This document shows positions 39,061 through 48,023 of a stretch of DNA of 64,000 nucleotides, piece by piece. The stretch's first letter is position 1; every line of letters begins with the position of its first letter. Origin of the DNA: Lysinibacillus agricola. GTDB lineage: Bacteria; Bacillota; Bacilli; Bacillales_A; Planococcaceae. The stretch lies in NCBI RefSeq assembly GCF_016638705.1, contig NZ_CP067341.1:2669501-2733500 (forward strand). Direction: 5' to 3'. Under the pieces are notes generated by a model. The model had not been told where the DNA came from, ran no database searches, and worked only from the letters and a program-made list of their open reading frames with translations. A program made the position numbers and the translations under genes.

Positions 39061-39876
39061 ATGAATGTTTATTCTTTAAGTGGTCCAAGTGGAACAGGGA
39101 AAAGTACAAGCGCACTTGTTTTCGCCCATAAAATCGGGGTAGAGGCTCTTATTGATGATGGTCTTCTAATTGTTAATGGTGTGAAAGTAGCAGGAATCTC
39201 CGCAAAATTTGAGAAAAATACGATAACAGCCGTTCGTCGAGCCATTTTTACAGATGATACCCACCGTGAGGAAGTAAAAAAAGCACTTGATACATATAAG
39301 GTACAGTCGATTTTACTGATCGGAACGTCCGATAAAATGACAAAGACGATAGCTCGACAGCTTGAGCTTGGTCCAATCGATAAATATTACTATGTTGAGG
39401 AAGTGCGTTCCCAAAAAGAAATTGCAAAAGCACGCTTTATTCGACAGACGCAGGGGAAGCATGTCATGCCAATACCTTATCGCCAAGTCGAACAAAATTT
39501 TTTTAAACTGTTAGTACAAAAAGGCAAGGAGATTTTTTCTTCAAAGCGTGAAAAAATAGGTGAGACAACGATTGTGCGCCCTGATTTTCAACAGGAATAT
39601 ATAGAGATTCGCAAGCATGTTTATGTGCAGCTTTTAACGTATTGCTGTGCAAAACAAGATATCGTACACAAGGTTGAGCAAGTTCAATTTGTATTAGGTG
39701 AGCTAGCGCAAGCAACGATTACACTACAGCTAAAGCTACCAATTAATTATTCATTACCGGATCGATTGTATGAATTACAGCAAACGTTGCAGGCAGAATT
39801 TAATCAGCATTTTGGATATGAATTAGATGCGATTCATCTTCACATTAAGTCGGTAGTTCTTAAACGTAAATCATAA
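39061..39876 (+). CDS. P-loop protein with Asp23-like C-terminal domain
   Basis: 271 aa. Walker A at residues about 7-15 (SGPSGTGKST) in a small NTPase domain (1-150); LLIGTSDKM follows near residue 100. The C-terminal part (about 180-270) has the beta-alpha pattern of the Asp23/DUF322 alkaline-shock fold (QATITLQLKLPINYSLPDRL then AIHLHIKSVV). ATG follows GGAAGGGGG. No characterised family recognised; the fusion suggests an ATP-dependent envelope or stress factor, by inference only. Confidence 0.7.
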   Translation: MNVYSLSGPSGTGKSTSALVFAHKIGVEALIDDGLLIVNGVKVAGISAKFEKNTITAVRRAIFTDDTHREEVKKALDTYKVQSILLIGTSDKMTKTIARQLELGPIDKYYYVEEVRSQKEIAKARFIRQTQGKHVMPIPYRQVEQNFFKLLVQKGKEIFSSKREKIGETTIVRPDFQQEYIEIRKHVYVQLLTYCCAKQDIVHKVEQVQFVLGELAQATITLQLKLPINYSLPDRLYELQQTLQAEFNQHFGYELDAIHLHIKSVVLKRKS

Positions 39877-39927
39877 AAAACAGGTACTCCATTCGCAAGA
39901 TAGGCGAGCAGAGTACCTGTTTTTTAT
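39873..39927. terminator. Bidirectional terminator
   Basis: AAAAAACAGGTACTC / GAGTACCTGTTTTTT arms between convergent genes. Confidence 0.9.
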
Positions 39928-40718
39928 TTTGATTGACGTGTAAAGTGAGGCTGACGTTTTTCTACAAAGGCACGGCAGCCTTCTGCAAAATCCTTTCCTA
40001 CAAACGGTGTTGAACCTTCCCATAATGTTGGTACACTGTCCACACATTCTTGAACAGATTGCTTCACGGCTAGTAAGGATTCAGGTGACATTCCAGCAAC
40101 AAGCTTACCCATGCGAATCATGTATTTATTTAAATCTTTTTCAGCTACTAAATAGTTGAGCATGCCAAGCTTAAAGGCTTCCTCGGCTTTAAACATGCGC
40201 CCCGTAAATACTAAATCCTTCGTTGTAGAAGGGCCTACAAGTTGAACTAAACGCTGTGCAAATTTGTTATTTAAGGTGATTCCTAATTTACCGACAGGGA
40301 TACCGAGCTTTGCTTTCTCGGAGCCAATGCGGATATCACAGGCTAATGCAAGCTCTAAGCCAGCACCCATTGCGGGACCATTAATCACGCCAATTGTTGG
40401 AATTGGTAAACGCTCAATAGTGGAGATCGTTTTTTCCATATGTACAAAGGCTTTTTCGGCTTTATCAAGTGAAATGGCGTTAAATTCTTTAATATCAGAG
40501 CCGGCAGTAAAGTTTTCGCCAGATCCGCGTAAAATCAAAACTTTATTTTTCGGATTATCTAATACTTGCAGGGCAATTTTCGCTAATTGATCCCACATAT
40601 TTGCTGTTAGTGCATTTTTGGCCTGTGGGCGATGGATCGTAATAATCGCAAGCCCAGCTGTTTCTTGATAAATAATTTTTGCGTCTTCTGCTTCAAGTCG
40701 AGTTGTTTTTACTTGCAT
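39924..40718 (-). CDS. Enoyl-CoA hydratase/isomerase (crotonase) family protein
   Basis: 264 aa from ATG 40718 after AGGGGGC; the frame extends to 40769 without a site. Crotonase oxyanion-hole segments: GENFTAGSDIKEF and NGPAMGAGLELALACDIR. The first catalytic glutamate (GLELAL) is present, but the second (usually PE.. in AKLGIPVGKLG) is replaced by Val. It may be an isomerase or other crotonase rather than a standard hydratase. Stands alone between a P-loop gene and a spacer. Confidence 0.9.
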   Translation of the reverse strand: MQVKTTRLEAEDAKIIYQETAGLAIITIHRPQAKNALTANMWDQLAKIALQVLDNPKNKVLILRGSGENFTAGSDIKEFNAISLDKAEKAFVHMEKTISTIERLPIPTIGVINGPAMGAGLELALACDIRIGSEKAKLGIPVGKLGITLNNKFAQRLVQLVGPSTTKDLVFTGRMFKAEEAFKLGMLNYLVAEKDLNKYMIRMGKLVAGMSPESLLAVKQSVQECVDSVPTLWEGSTPFVGKDFAEGCRAFVEKRQPHFTRQSK

Positions 40719-41084
40719 ACTTGAACAGCCCCCTATGTTAAAAGTTAATACACTTATTATATAACACAAACGGCAATAAACACTAAATTATACGAATTTT
40801 CATGTAAATTAGCCCTGTTATACAAGAATAGGGCCTTATTAAAGAAATTGTACTACAACAGGGTGAGGGAAATTACTATTGTAAGAAAACAAAAGATATG
40901 AGACACTGCTATCGGAACGTTTGTTTCTTCATTGTAAAAGGAGCATTTGAACACTGGAAGCGGGATCGTGTATGAAGTATACAGATTATCCGACATTACT
41001 ATTTATATAAATAAAATAAACCTACGCACCCAAAATATAGTAAAATATAGTTAAAACACGCACAGTTAACAAGGAGGGAGCTAG
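40719..41084. other. Spacer without recognised features
   Basis: AT-rich, short frames only. Besides the GGAGGGAG ribosome binding site of the next gene I see nothing to annotate. Confidence 0.5.
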
Positions 41085-41960
41085 ATGGTCACACTGAAGG
41101 AAGCATGGAACAGCTATTTATTACTTTTACAGTCTTTAAAGAAAAGTGCTGCAACCAAAAAGCAGTACAATCTAGATGGACATCAATTTTTAGCGTTTGC
41201 TCATGAAAAAAACTACTTGTTTGTGGATCATCAATTAAAAGAATTGTTATTTATATATAGTAATTATCTGAAGGAAACCTACGAAAATATCAACACATTT
41301 AATCATAAAATTGCTACATTGCGAGGCTTTGTTGACTTTGTCTTTTTACGAGAGTGGGTGGAGCCTTTTGATTATGAGGTCATTTTACAGCCAAAAAAGA
41401 GGCACAAAGAAGCTTTAAAAGTACTGACAAAGAAACAATTGATGCAAATTGCAAATGTCTGGCCGACCTATTTTCAATATGCTAAAACGATGGAGCATGC
41501 TTGGTTAGCAAGACGTAATGGCTGCATTGTTCAAATGCTTATAGAAACAGGATGCAAGCCAGCAGAACTTGTACGTATGAAATGGGCTCATATTAACTTC
41601 GACTCATCGGTAGTTTTCATTTCTAACCAAAATGGACGTAGAGAAATAAAGCTTTCTCCAATAGTAATGGACATGCTAGCGCATTACAAAGAGGCAACAG
41701 AGGAATTACATGAAGAAAAGATGGGAGAATGGGTTTGGGTAAGCGAGGCTAGTCAATCAAAAGCCATCTCAACGAAAACAATTGAGCGAATTTTCCAAAC
41801 GATGTCAAAGGATATTGGAACGAATGTCAGAGCAACAGATTTGCGATACACCGTCATGCAAAAAGCCTTTCAAAGTGAAAAAACAATCGAAAATATTCAG
41901 GAAAAAATGGGCTATGTGCGAAAATGGGTGCTTACTGAAAGGCAGGAGCGTTTTGAATAG
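41085..41960 (+). CDS. Tyrosine-recombinase-like protein lacking catalytic residues
   Basis: 291 aa with a SAM-like core-binding N-domain (1-105) and a C-terminal domain laid out like phage integrases. The first catalytic Arg (usually GxRxxEL) is Lys in ETGCKPAELVRMKW. The HxLR box reads RATDLRYTVM with Ala for His. The GH motif is absent (KMGYVRKWVL) and no tyrosine nucleophile follows. It could bind DNA but should not cut it. ATG follows GGAGGGAG. Maybe a domesticated regulator or a decaying integrase. Confidence 0.75.
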   Translation: MVTLKEAWNSYLLLLQSLKKSAATKKQYNLDGHQFLAFAHEKNYLFVDHQLKELLFIYSNYLKETYENINTFNHKIATLRGFVDFVFLREWVEPFDYEVILQPKKRHKEALKVLTKKQLMQIANVWPTYFQYAKTMEHAWLARRNGCIVQMLIETGCKPAELVRMKWAHINFDSSVVFISNQNGRREIKLSPIVMDMLAHYKEATEELHEEKMGEWVWVSEASQSKAISTKTIERIFQTMSKDIGTNVRATDLRYTVMQKAFQSEKTIENIQEKMGYVRKWVLTERQERFE

Positions 41961-42047
41961 CTTTCAAGTATCATAGAGGGAATTATCCAGAACAAAAGTC
42001 GAAAATGGTATTTTATGAGAACCTAGAAAATTGAAATGGGAATCTAT

Positions 42048-42740
42048 ATGCGTTCTATTGAAGGGTTTACAATTAATGGTTTTAAAATCCAATATATTGA
42101 AACAACGAACTATGATCAAAAATTACTACCTCTTGTATATATCCCTGGTGCTATGGGAAATGCCGAACATTTTATTGTAGAAATGTAATCTCTTTTTCCT
42201 AGACATTGTATCTCTATAAGTTTAAGAGGGAGAGGAAAAAAGTGAAGCTCCACAAAGTGGTTACACTTTTGAAGAACATATATTGGATATTACTTCAGTT
42301 ATTAAGGAGAGCAATATTAACGCCTACTGTTTAATGGCATATTCTATGGGTGTTCCGGTGTTCCCTATGCGATAAAATATGCAGCCATGAATCCTAACGA
42401 AATCAAGGGCCTGATATTATGTGATTATCCTGCAAAATATCCTCTAATTCAAGAAACATGGATAGAGGCCGTTGATAAATTAGAGGGCAGGGATCATGTA
42501 GGTAGAGGTATTCAGATGGATTCAAAGGAAATAGTTTTATGGGAGGAATTAAAGGAAATTGGTTGTCCTGTCTTAGTTCTTAAAGCTGGTAAAGAGGGAT
42601 CTTTACTAAACACAGATGATGCAGAAAAATATAAAAATAACTTGAAAAATGTTGAAGTTATAGAATTTTCAAAGTCAGGGCATGAATTATGGATTCCAGA
42701 CTATAACAATTTTATTAACACAATAACAAATTATTTTTAA
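42048..42740 (+). pseudogene. Alpha/beta hydrolase, inactivated
   Basis: MRSIEGFTINGFKIQYIETT.. starts at ATG 42048 and includes the oxyanion region VYIPGAMGNAEHF. A TAA at 42186 interrupts it. Further frames supply LFPRHCISISLRGRGK, the nucleophile elbow AYSMGVPV (Ser in GxSxG-like context), and from 42387 the intact C-terminus with SKSGHELWIPD (catalytic His). At least one stop and two frameshifts. Confidence 0.8.
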
Positions 42741-42772
42741 AAAATTGATATCTAAATATTATATTAAAACCC

Positions 42773-42800
42773 AATCAATTATACCTTGGCATAATTGATT
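42773..42800. repeat. Short dispersed palindrome, copy 2
   Basis: AATCAATTATACC-TT-GGCATAATTGATT. Shares its layout with copies at 21192-21213 and 52101-52127. Could be a protein-binding site or a terminator; no T-run follows. Confidence 0.6.
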
Positions 42801-43028
42801 CATTCACTCTATTGGATTGTTATTTAAGGTGTACAAATCATTATCAATAACAATTTAAATAATTCGATTTATTACTTGTCGTATCTAGTAATGGTATAGA
42901 AATTATAGATTTAGCAAATGCAGATGACGGTGGTATTTTATTTTGGTTGAGAAATTAACATCTATCTTAAATAGATAATGAATATTTGTACTTAAAGTAA
43001 GGGGGGGCGACCTTTTCAAAGATTTTTA
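42801..43028. other. Spacer with a short coding remnant
   Basis: A frame at about 42870-42958 reads LLLVVSSNGIEIIDLANADD and GGILFWLRN then stop, which looks like the tail of a lost gene. GGGGGGCG at 43003 is too far from the next ATG to serve as its site. Confidence 0.35.
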
Positions 43029-44201
43029 ATGATCGTAGCAGAGTCGGCTGATGAAAATATTGATGATATTACCGATATTGCTATGCTAAATGTAAATCAA
43101 TTCCGTAGTCCTGAGGTAATCGCAGAAAAGGATATAAATAAACTAGATATATATGAAGGAGAGGAAGAATCGGAGAAAAATGATGAAAAAGGAAGGCTTG
43201 ATGTCTTTTTCAAAGTAAATATCGTTGATGAAAAAGAGAAAACTAATGAACAAAAATTAATCCTCGCTGTAGAACAAAAGGTAAATGCAAGAGTAGACGT
43301 AAATCAATGCGATAAATACTTACGAAAATTTGAGGAGACTTTTAAAGATGATAAGTTTCTACTTGTTGGGTTAGTCCCGAAAAGCCAAATGAAAGAATCG
43401 AATGAAGCGACTTTCGGGAGTTCTAGATGGATTGGAATTGATTATCAGCAACTAGTAGACATCGTTCTAATGCCTTGTTTGGATAATCCGGACTTAAATA
43501 TATATGCCAAATCAATTATTCAACAGAATGTAGACGCGTTACGGATGCCATATAAAAATAAACGTGAAAAACTAGCTACTATAGAAGAAAGAATTTTGGT
43601 TCGCTCTATATACGACCGATTTGAAGATGTTATAAAAGCAATTACGAAAATATCCAACGAAGACGACAGTAACGAAAGAGACTATGTAAAGATGGTCGTA
43701 ACAGAAACATATAGTGATGTGTTTAGAACGATTCGATGGATCCTAGATGAAGAAAATGATGTAGATGAATTATGGAATTTCTCCTCGCCATTCCAAAGAA
43801 CTATCCATAAAAGATGGGACGAGCTAACCATTATCATTACGCATGGAGGAAATGAAATGGTCATAAATGGCGAAAATGTTCCGGAACTTTGGAATAAGAC
43901 ATTACGATGGATTGAGGAACAAGGTCTCCCATTAAGACAACTCGTTGATGAAGGTATTATTCTTGGGAGCGGTGATCGTGGAAAACGGTATGCAATAGCG
44001 ATGCAACCAGTCCATTTGAATAGAAGAAAATTTACTACCATTCGTGAGTACCAGTCTATTTTAACAGGTGAAATCTATTCCCTAGAAGCGAAAATCAATT
44101 CTGAAAGTGCTATGCTAACCATTGCTAAGCTATTAAAAAAGCTTGGTGTTGAGGTTGAAACACCGCTGATAGAGAGCAATGGGATGTTTGTCAATATTTA
44201 A
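43029..44201 (+). CDS. PD-(D/E)XK nuclease-family protein, probably 5'-truncated
   Basis: 390 aa. The nuclease core is visible as GRLDVFFKV (Asp), then after a loop LILAVEQKVNA (E-x-K), the PD-(D/E)XK metal site. The rest is a helical C-terminal domain seen in the PDDEXK_4-like group. Relatives usually begin with about 60 more residues including an HxNFLxWLL-type helix; that part is missing and the ATG at 43029 has no nearby ribosome binding site. The annotated start may be only the first in-frame ATG after a deletion. Restriction- or defence-related by family; unproven. Confidence 0.65.
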   Translation: MIVAESADENIDDITDIAMLNVNQFRSPEVIAEKDINKLDIYEGEEESEKNDEKGRLDVFFKVNIVDEKEKTNEQKLILAVEQKVNARVDVNQCDKYLRKFEETFKDDKFLLVGLVPKSQMKESNEATFGSSRWIGIDYQQLVDIVLMPCLDNPDLNIYAKSIIQQNVDALRMPYKNKREKLATIEERILVRSIYDRFEDVIKAITKISNEDDSNERDYVKMVVTETYSDVFRTIRWILDEENDVDELWNFSSPFQRTIHKRWDELTIIITHGGNEMVINGENVPELWNKTLRWIEEQGLPLRQLVDEGIILGSGDRGKRYAIAMQPVHLNRRKFTTIREYQSILTGEIYSLEAKINSESAMLTIAKLLKKLGVEVETPLIESNGMFVNI

Positions 44202-44227
44202 GTGAACTAATTAATTTTGATAGGTAA

Positions 44228-44266
44228 AAAACAACATTAGGATAGAAACCCTAATGCTGTTTTTAC
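44228..44266 (+). terminator. Terminator after the nuclease gene
   Basis: CATTAGG / CCTAATG stem with AACA/TGTT extension and TTTTT tail. Confidence 0.8.
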
Positions 44267-44269
44267 CTC

Positions 44270-44485
44270 TTAAATAACTACAGTTTTCAGTTGCGAAAGA
44301 ATCTGGTTGGCGTGTGTAATAAAGTGAGTAATGTAGTTAATCACAAGGTTGTCTGCATTTTTTTCGCATTTAGTACAGTCACGGAAAACCATATCATAAG
44401 TAAGTGAGATTTTAATTGTATGTTCTTGGCAAGCGCATATGTTTTTAATCATTAGCTGAGGCTGGGACATAACTAAATGGTTCAC
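44270..44485 (-). CDS. Small Cys-rich hypothetical protein, possibly truncated by the Tn3 element
   Basis: 71 aa from GTG 44485 or 66 aa from the ATG five codons later. Contains CxC..H and CxxC (NICACQEH, FRDCTKCEKN), possibly metal binding. The frame begins 8 bp from the transposon end and has no ribosome binding site, so the natural 5' end may have been lost on insertion. No family recognised. Confidence 0.35.
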   Translation of the reverse strand: MNHLVMSQPQLMIKNICACQEHTIKISLTYDMVFRDCTKCEKNADNLVINYITHFITHANQILSQLKTVVI

Positions 44486-44492
44486 TTGTAAA

Positions 44493-44530
44493 GGGGTAGC
44501 GTCAGGAAAATGCGGATTTACAACGATATG
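44493..44530 (+). repeat. Tn3 terminal inverted repeat, left
   Basis: GGGGTAGCGTCAGGAAAATG followed by CGGATTTACAACGATATG. The 5' GGGG and the central block are identical to the right end; the last five bases and one position near the tip differ. Confidence 0.9.
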
Positions 44531-44546
44531 GAAATTCTAAATTAAA

Positions 44547-44592
44547 AAGCCCAACTTCTCTGCAAAACAAAATAGAGAAAGTGAGCTTTTCA
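44547..44592 (-). terminator. Terminator after the DJ-1 gene
   Basis: On the minus strand AAAAGCTCACTTTCTC pairs with GAGAAGTTGGGCTTTT, then T-rich sequence. Confidence 0.7.
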
Positions 44593-44648
44593 GTTACTTC
44601 ATTATTTTTATTTGAACTAATATAAAACTGCTAAGTTGATTTTTTAGC

Positions 44649-45281
44649 TCAGCTATTTATTGAATTCATTAACTGGAAGAAGTATTCAGGTTTATGAGTC
44701 TTATTTAGGTTATACCATGAATGTAATGCATCTGGTGTAAATACATCTATTTTTTTTAGTACCTCCATTGCAAATTCCAGAGGAGCTATTCCTGATGCAG
44801 TAACTAAATTCGCATCAGATACCGCAGATCCCAACTCATAGAACTTTTCTCCTTTATAGTTAGGACATACCATTTTAGTATATTCTAAGTTATTACTTGT
44901 ATGCTTTCTAGTATCTAAGTATCCCATATTCGCAAGGGCCTCAGTTGCACCACAAATTGCAGCAACAATAGTGCCAATCTTTAAAGCTTGGCCAATTCTT
45001 TCCAAGATAGGTTGATGAATATCTTCTCTCCAAGTAGTCCCTCCTGGTAAAATTAAAAGATCTTTACTCTCAAGAGTACATTCATCAAGGGAAATATCTG
45101 GTTTTATACTCAGTCCTCCCATGGTAGTAATAATTCCTTTATTAGCTCCCACTGTAATTACTTTTAAAGGTGCTAAATCCTTTTTGAAATATCTTCCTGA
45201 GTTTAGTTCAGCAATTAAATATCCATATTCCCAGTCTGACATTGTATTAAATACATAAAGATAAACTTTTTTTGTTTGCAT
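44649..45281 (-). CDS. DJ-1/PfpI family protein (YoaZ/YdeA-like)
   Basis: 210 aa from ATG 45281, nine bases after GGAG. Class I glutamine-amidotransferase-like fold with the nucleophile elbow IVAAICGATEAL (Cys110) and the conserved acidic residue near the N-terminus (..YLIAELNSG). Members act as stress-response hydrolases, glyoxalases or chaperones. It is cargo inside the Tn3-type element, next to a WYL regulator in the same direction that probably controls it. Confidence 0.9.
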   Translation of the reverse strand: MQTKKVYLYVFNTMSDWEYGYLIAELNSGRYFKKDLAPLKVITVGANKGIITTMGGLSIKPDISLDECTLESKDLLILPGGTTWREDIHQPILERIGQALKIGTIVAAICGATEALANMGYLDTRKHTSNNLEYTKMVCPNYKGEKFYELGSAVSDANLVTASGIAPLEFAMEVLKKIDVFTPDALHSWYNLNKTHKPEYFFQLMNSINS

Positions 45282-45356
45282 ACAATAACACTCCAATCAC
45301 AATTGATATAGCCTATTATAATATAACTTCCCTGACAGTTAACGTCAGGGAAGTTA

Positions 45357-46319
45357 TCATACTTGATGAAATTTTATTAATTCCGACAGAACTTCAATAA
45401 GTCTTTTCTTAAGACTTATTGGCTCAATAACTTTAATAGATTTATTGTACGGTAAAAGTAAATAAGGTACATATGTATGTATCATATCTTTTTCAAGAAG
45501 AAAAACTGCTTGATTTGAAGTCCGTTCTTGTAAATAATGTCCTAAAAACCAATGTTGGCAAATATCAGCCAATACACTTTTATCCCCATTAATAACCAAA
45601 GAAATAATCCCTTCCTTATCTTCTATAGTTGGAAGAAGATTTTTTATAAAAAAGTCACGTGCTGAAAAATTTTCTGGCCGGTTAAACTTATTTTCGGTTA
45701 GCATTAGACTTTCAATTCGATCTACTCTAAAACTACGGATATCATTCCTAAGATGACAAAATCCAATCACATACCACTTATTATTCCAATAAATAATTCT
45801 GTACGGATCAACCAATCTATACTTTGATTGATCTTCGCCATTTTTATGGTAAAGAATTTTTACTGAGTACCCGTCAGCTACGGTCTGCTCCAACTCCTTC
45901 AAGAAAGGTTCCATAGAGAGGGAACTTAATCGACTTATTACTTCAAGACTTCTCAAATGTTGGTTTATCTTTGTTTCCTGCTCTTGATTTGAATATTTGC
46001 TTAGCTTTGAAATAGCCCTATTTAGTGCTTCACCACCATAATATCCAGCTTCTTCTGCAAAAACAGCAGCATGATAAAGTGAAGTTTGCTCCTCAAAATC
46101 AAAAAATAGAGGAGCCTCAATAAAATTGTTCAATAAAGTGTATCCACCGTTATGTCCTGGTTCTGAAATTATAGGTACGCCACTTGTTGAAATTGTATCA
46201 ATATAACGATACACAGTCCTTATATTCATCTCTAACTTTTCTGAAATTTGTTTTGCAGTAATTTTTTCACCTGAACGAAGCATCCATAGAATTGCTAACA
46301 TATTGTCAATTTTAGGCAT
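45357..46319 (-). CDS. HTH-WYL transcriptional regulator (YafY/PafC type)
   Basis: 320 aa. N-terminal HTH_11 domain (GEKITAKQISEKLEMNIRTV), central WYL domain (SKYRLVDPYRIIYWNNKWYV then FRVDRIESL) and C-terminal WCX extension. WYL domains sense small ligands or nucleic acids and often control stress or defence genes. ATG follows AGAGGTGG. It lies 75 bp upstream of the DJ-1 gene and points at it, so local control is likely. Confidence 0.92.
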   Translation of the reverse strand: MPKIDNMLAILWMLRSGEKITAKQISEKLEMNIRTVYRYIDTISTSGVPIISEPGHNGGYTLLNNFIEAPLFFDFEEQTSLYHAAVFAEEAGYYGGEALNRAISKLSKYSNQEQETKINQHLRSLEVISRLSSLSMEPFLKELEQTVADGYSVKILYHKNGEDQSKYRLVDPYRIIYWNNKWYVIGFCHLRNDIRSFRVDRIESLMLTENKFNRPENFSARDFFIKNLLPTIEDKEGIISLVINGDKSVLADICQHWFLGHYLQERTSNQAVFLLEKDMIHTYVPYLLLPYNKSIKVIEPISLKKRLIEVLSELIKFHQV

Positions 46320-46382
46320 ATAATTCCACCTCTATATGAAATTTATTTTCTATTATATATTTCCGATTTTTGGTATAACTCA

Positions 46383-46958
46383 TTAACTGTTCCTTTCCGA
46401 TAGCTTTCTATATAATGAGGCCCTAGACACATTTGTAATTTCACAAATTTGATTTACAGTCATATCTCCCTCTTTATAAAGCTTTACTGCATAATTTATT
46501 CCTACATGATTTTTATGGTACTTCTTTAACCGACCTTTAAACTTTCCTTCTTTCTTAGCCAGTTCAATCTCTTCACGCTGCCGCATACAGATAAGATCAC
46601 GTTCTAATTGGTGTACACCCGCCATAACCGTAATTAAGAATTGGCTGTAGGGATTATCTTCTGATAAATCTAGCCATGTATCTTTTAAGGATTTTAAATT
46701 TGCCTTTTTACTCCGTATGTTATCGATTAATTCAAATAAATCTTGTGTACTACGAGTAATCCGAGTTAAGTCTGTAACATAAATGATGTCATCTTCTTGT
46801 ATATCCTCTAACATTCTTTGAAGTTGCTCACGATCTTTTGTTGCTCCGGAAACTTTTTCTTCAAAAATAATATCCATTCCGATTTCGTTCAGTTGCTGAA
46901 ATTGCCTTGAAGGATTCTGGCTAGTTGAACTGACACGTAAATAACCGATTTTTCGCAA
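46383..46958 (-). CDS. tnpR: Serine resolvase TnpR of the Tn3-type element
   Basis: 191 aa. Resolvase/invertase catalytic domain with the nucleophile Ser10 in GYLRVSSTSQNPSRQ and the conserved arginines (YVTDLTRITRST), long helix E and a C-terminal HTH (MTVNQICEITNVSRASLYRK). It resolves cointegrates at res. TTG start right after GAGGTG. Divergent from tnpA across the res-like region, the usual Tn3 layout. It looks intact. Confidence 0.94.
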   Translation of the reverse strand: MRKIGYLRVSSTSQNPSRQFQQLNEIGMDIIFEEKVSGATKDREQLQRMLEDIQEDDIIYVTDLTRITRSTQDLFELIDNIRSKKANLKSLKDTWLDLSEDNPYSQFLITVMAGVHQLERDLICMRQREEIELAKKEGKFKGRLKKYHKNHVGINYAVKLYKEGDMTVNQICEITNVSRASLYRKLSERNS

Positions 46959-46969
46959 AATATCACCTC

Positions 46970-47062
46970 ATTTTTGAGACAAGTCTTATGAGACGCTCTT
47001 AACATATGAATTTTATCAGTCTCTTACACTTGTATCAATAGACTAATAAATTGAAAAATTAC
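46970..47062. promoter_or_regulatory. Putative res site between tnpR and tnpA
   Basis: The 123-bp intergenic region contains repeated TGAGAC/GTCTC-type words (GAGACAAGTC, ATGAGACGCTC, CAGTCTCTTACAC, AATAGACTAATA), as expected for paired resolvase half-sites. Subsite borders cannot be fixed by eye. Confidence 0.55.
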
Positions 47063-47081
47063 AGAAATGGGATGATACTTA

Positions 47082-47690
47082 ATGAAAATTGCGAGAGGTA
47101 GGGAATTGCTTACATCAGAACAGAGACAGGCTCTTATGCAAATTCCTGAAGATGAGTGGGTACTAGCAACCTACTATACTTTATCGAAACGGGATTTAGA
47201 AATTATAAATAAGCGGAGGAGAGAAGAAAACCGTTTAGGATTCGCCATTCAATTAGCTGTTCTTCGGTATCCCGGTTGGCCATACACTTATATCAAAAGT
47301 ATCCCAGATTCAGTCATACATTATATATCGAAACAAATCGGTGCCACTCCTTTTTCGCTTAGTCTTTATCCCCAAAGAGAAAATACACTTTGGAATCATT
47401 TAAAAGAAATTCGTAATGAATACGACTTTGTAACTTTTACTCTAAAAGAATATCGAATGACATTTAAGCATCTTCATCAATTAGCTCTTGAAAATGGTGA
47501 TGCTATTCATCTACTTCATGAATGCATTGATTTTCTAAGAAAAGACAAAATCATATTGCCTGCTATTGAAGAATTATTGCACCATATGTCACCTCTAGGT
47601 TGGAAACATATTAATTTACTTGGAGAATACCATTTTAATTCAGAAAAAATGGTCTCGTTAGATTCTTTAAGACCATTGAAACTTTCTTAA
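47082..47690 (+). pseudogene. tnpA: Tn3-family transposase TnpA, internally deleted
   Basis: 202-residue open frame. Residues 1 to about 150 are the DUF4158 N-terminal domain (EDEWVLATYYTLSKRDLEII). It passes in frame to the extreme C-terminus of TnpA (MSPLGWKHINLLGEYHF..LRPL). Normal TnpA is about 950-1000 aa, so roughly 780 residues with the whole DDE catalytic core are missing. It may still bind the inverted repeats but cannot transpose. Confidence 0.88.
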
Positions 47691-47726
47691 CGTTGTTAAA
47701 AATGGAGGAATCGGCTTGAAAATGGG

Positions 47727-47764
47727 CTTAGCGTTGTAAATCCGCATTTTCCTGACGGTACCCC
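47727..47764 (-). repeat. Tn3 terminal inverted repeat, right
   Basis: Reads GGGGTACCGTCAGGAAAATG on the minus strand and continues CGGATTTACAACGCTAAG. Begins 36 bp after the tnpA stop. Confidence 0.9.
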
Positions 47765-48023
47765 TAAAAGACTTTAAGGAGGGGACATTAACTCTACCTG
47801 AATATATGAAAGGGACAATTAATTATTCTATATAAAAAGGACATATTTCTTGTGGAAGTTAGCGCCTGAATTTTAACGTATAATTTAACCTCATTTAAGT
47901 ACACTTCCTTCAATAAAGCTCTGCTACTTGATTTAGAAAATACTAGTTTAATAAGAAGGAGATTATTTTCTACTATCGAATATTCTATATAAGAATAGAT
48001 ATATTTCTAGATGAGGTGTTCGA

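Larger units (their letters stand above)
44493..47764. mobile_element. Tn3-family derivative with cargo and internally deleted transposase
   Basis: 38-bp terminal inverted repeats (GGGGTAGCGTCAGGAAAATG.. at the left, the complement of ..CATTTTCCTGACGGTACCCC at the right) differ at only a few positions. Between them: DJ-1/PfpI gene, WYL regulator, serine resolvase, res-like region and a tnpA reduced to its ends. Length 3272 bp. The 5-bp flanks (GTAAA, TAAAA) do not match, so no target duplication is evident. It would need transposase in trans. Confidence 0.88.

Noticed and set aside
43682..44041. 119-codon minus-strand frame inside the nuclease gene
   Set aside because: Antisense shadow; the plus-strand frame has coherent protein features.
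44486..47770. 5-bp target duplication around the Tn3-type element
   Set aside because: Flanks GTAAA and TAAAA, or shifted by one base, do not match, so no duplication is claimed.
47770..48023. Possible gene between the Tn3 right end and the GNAT gene
   Set aside because: Only short frames with stops; no ribosome binding site linked to a conserved product.
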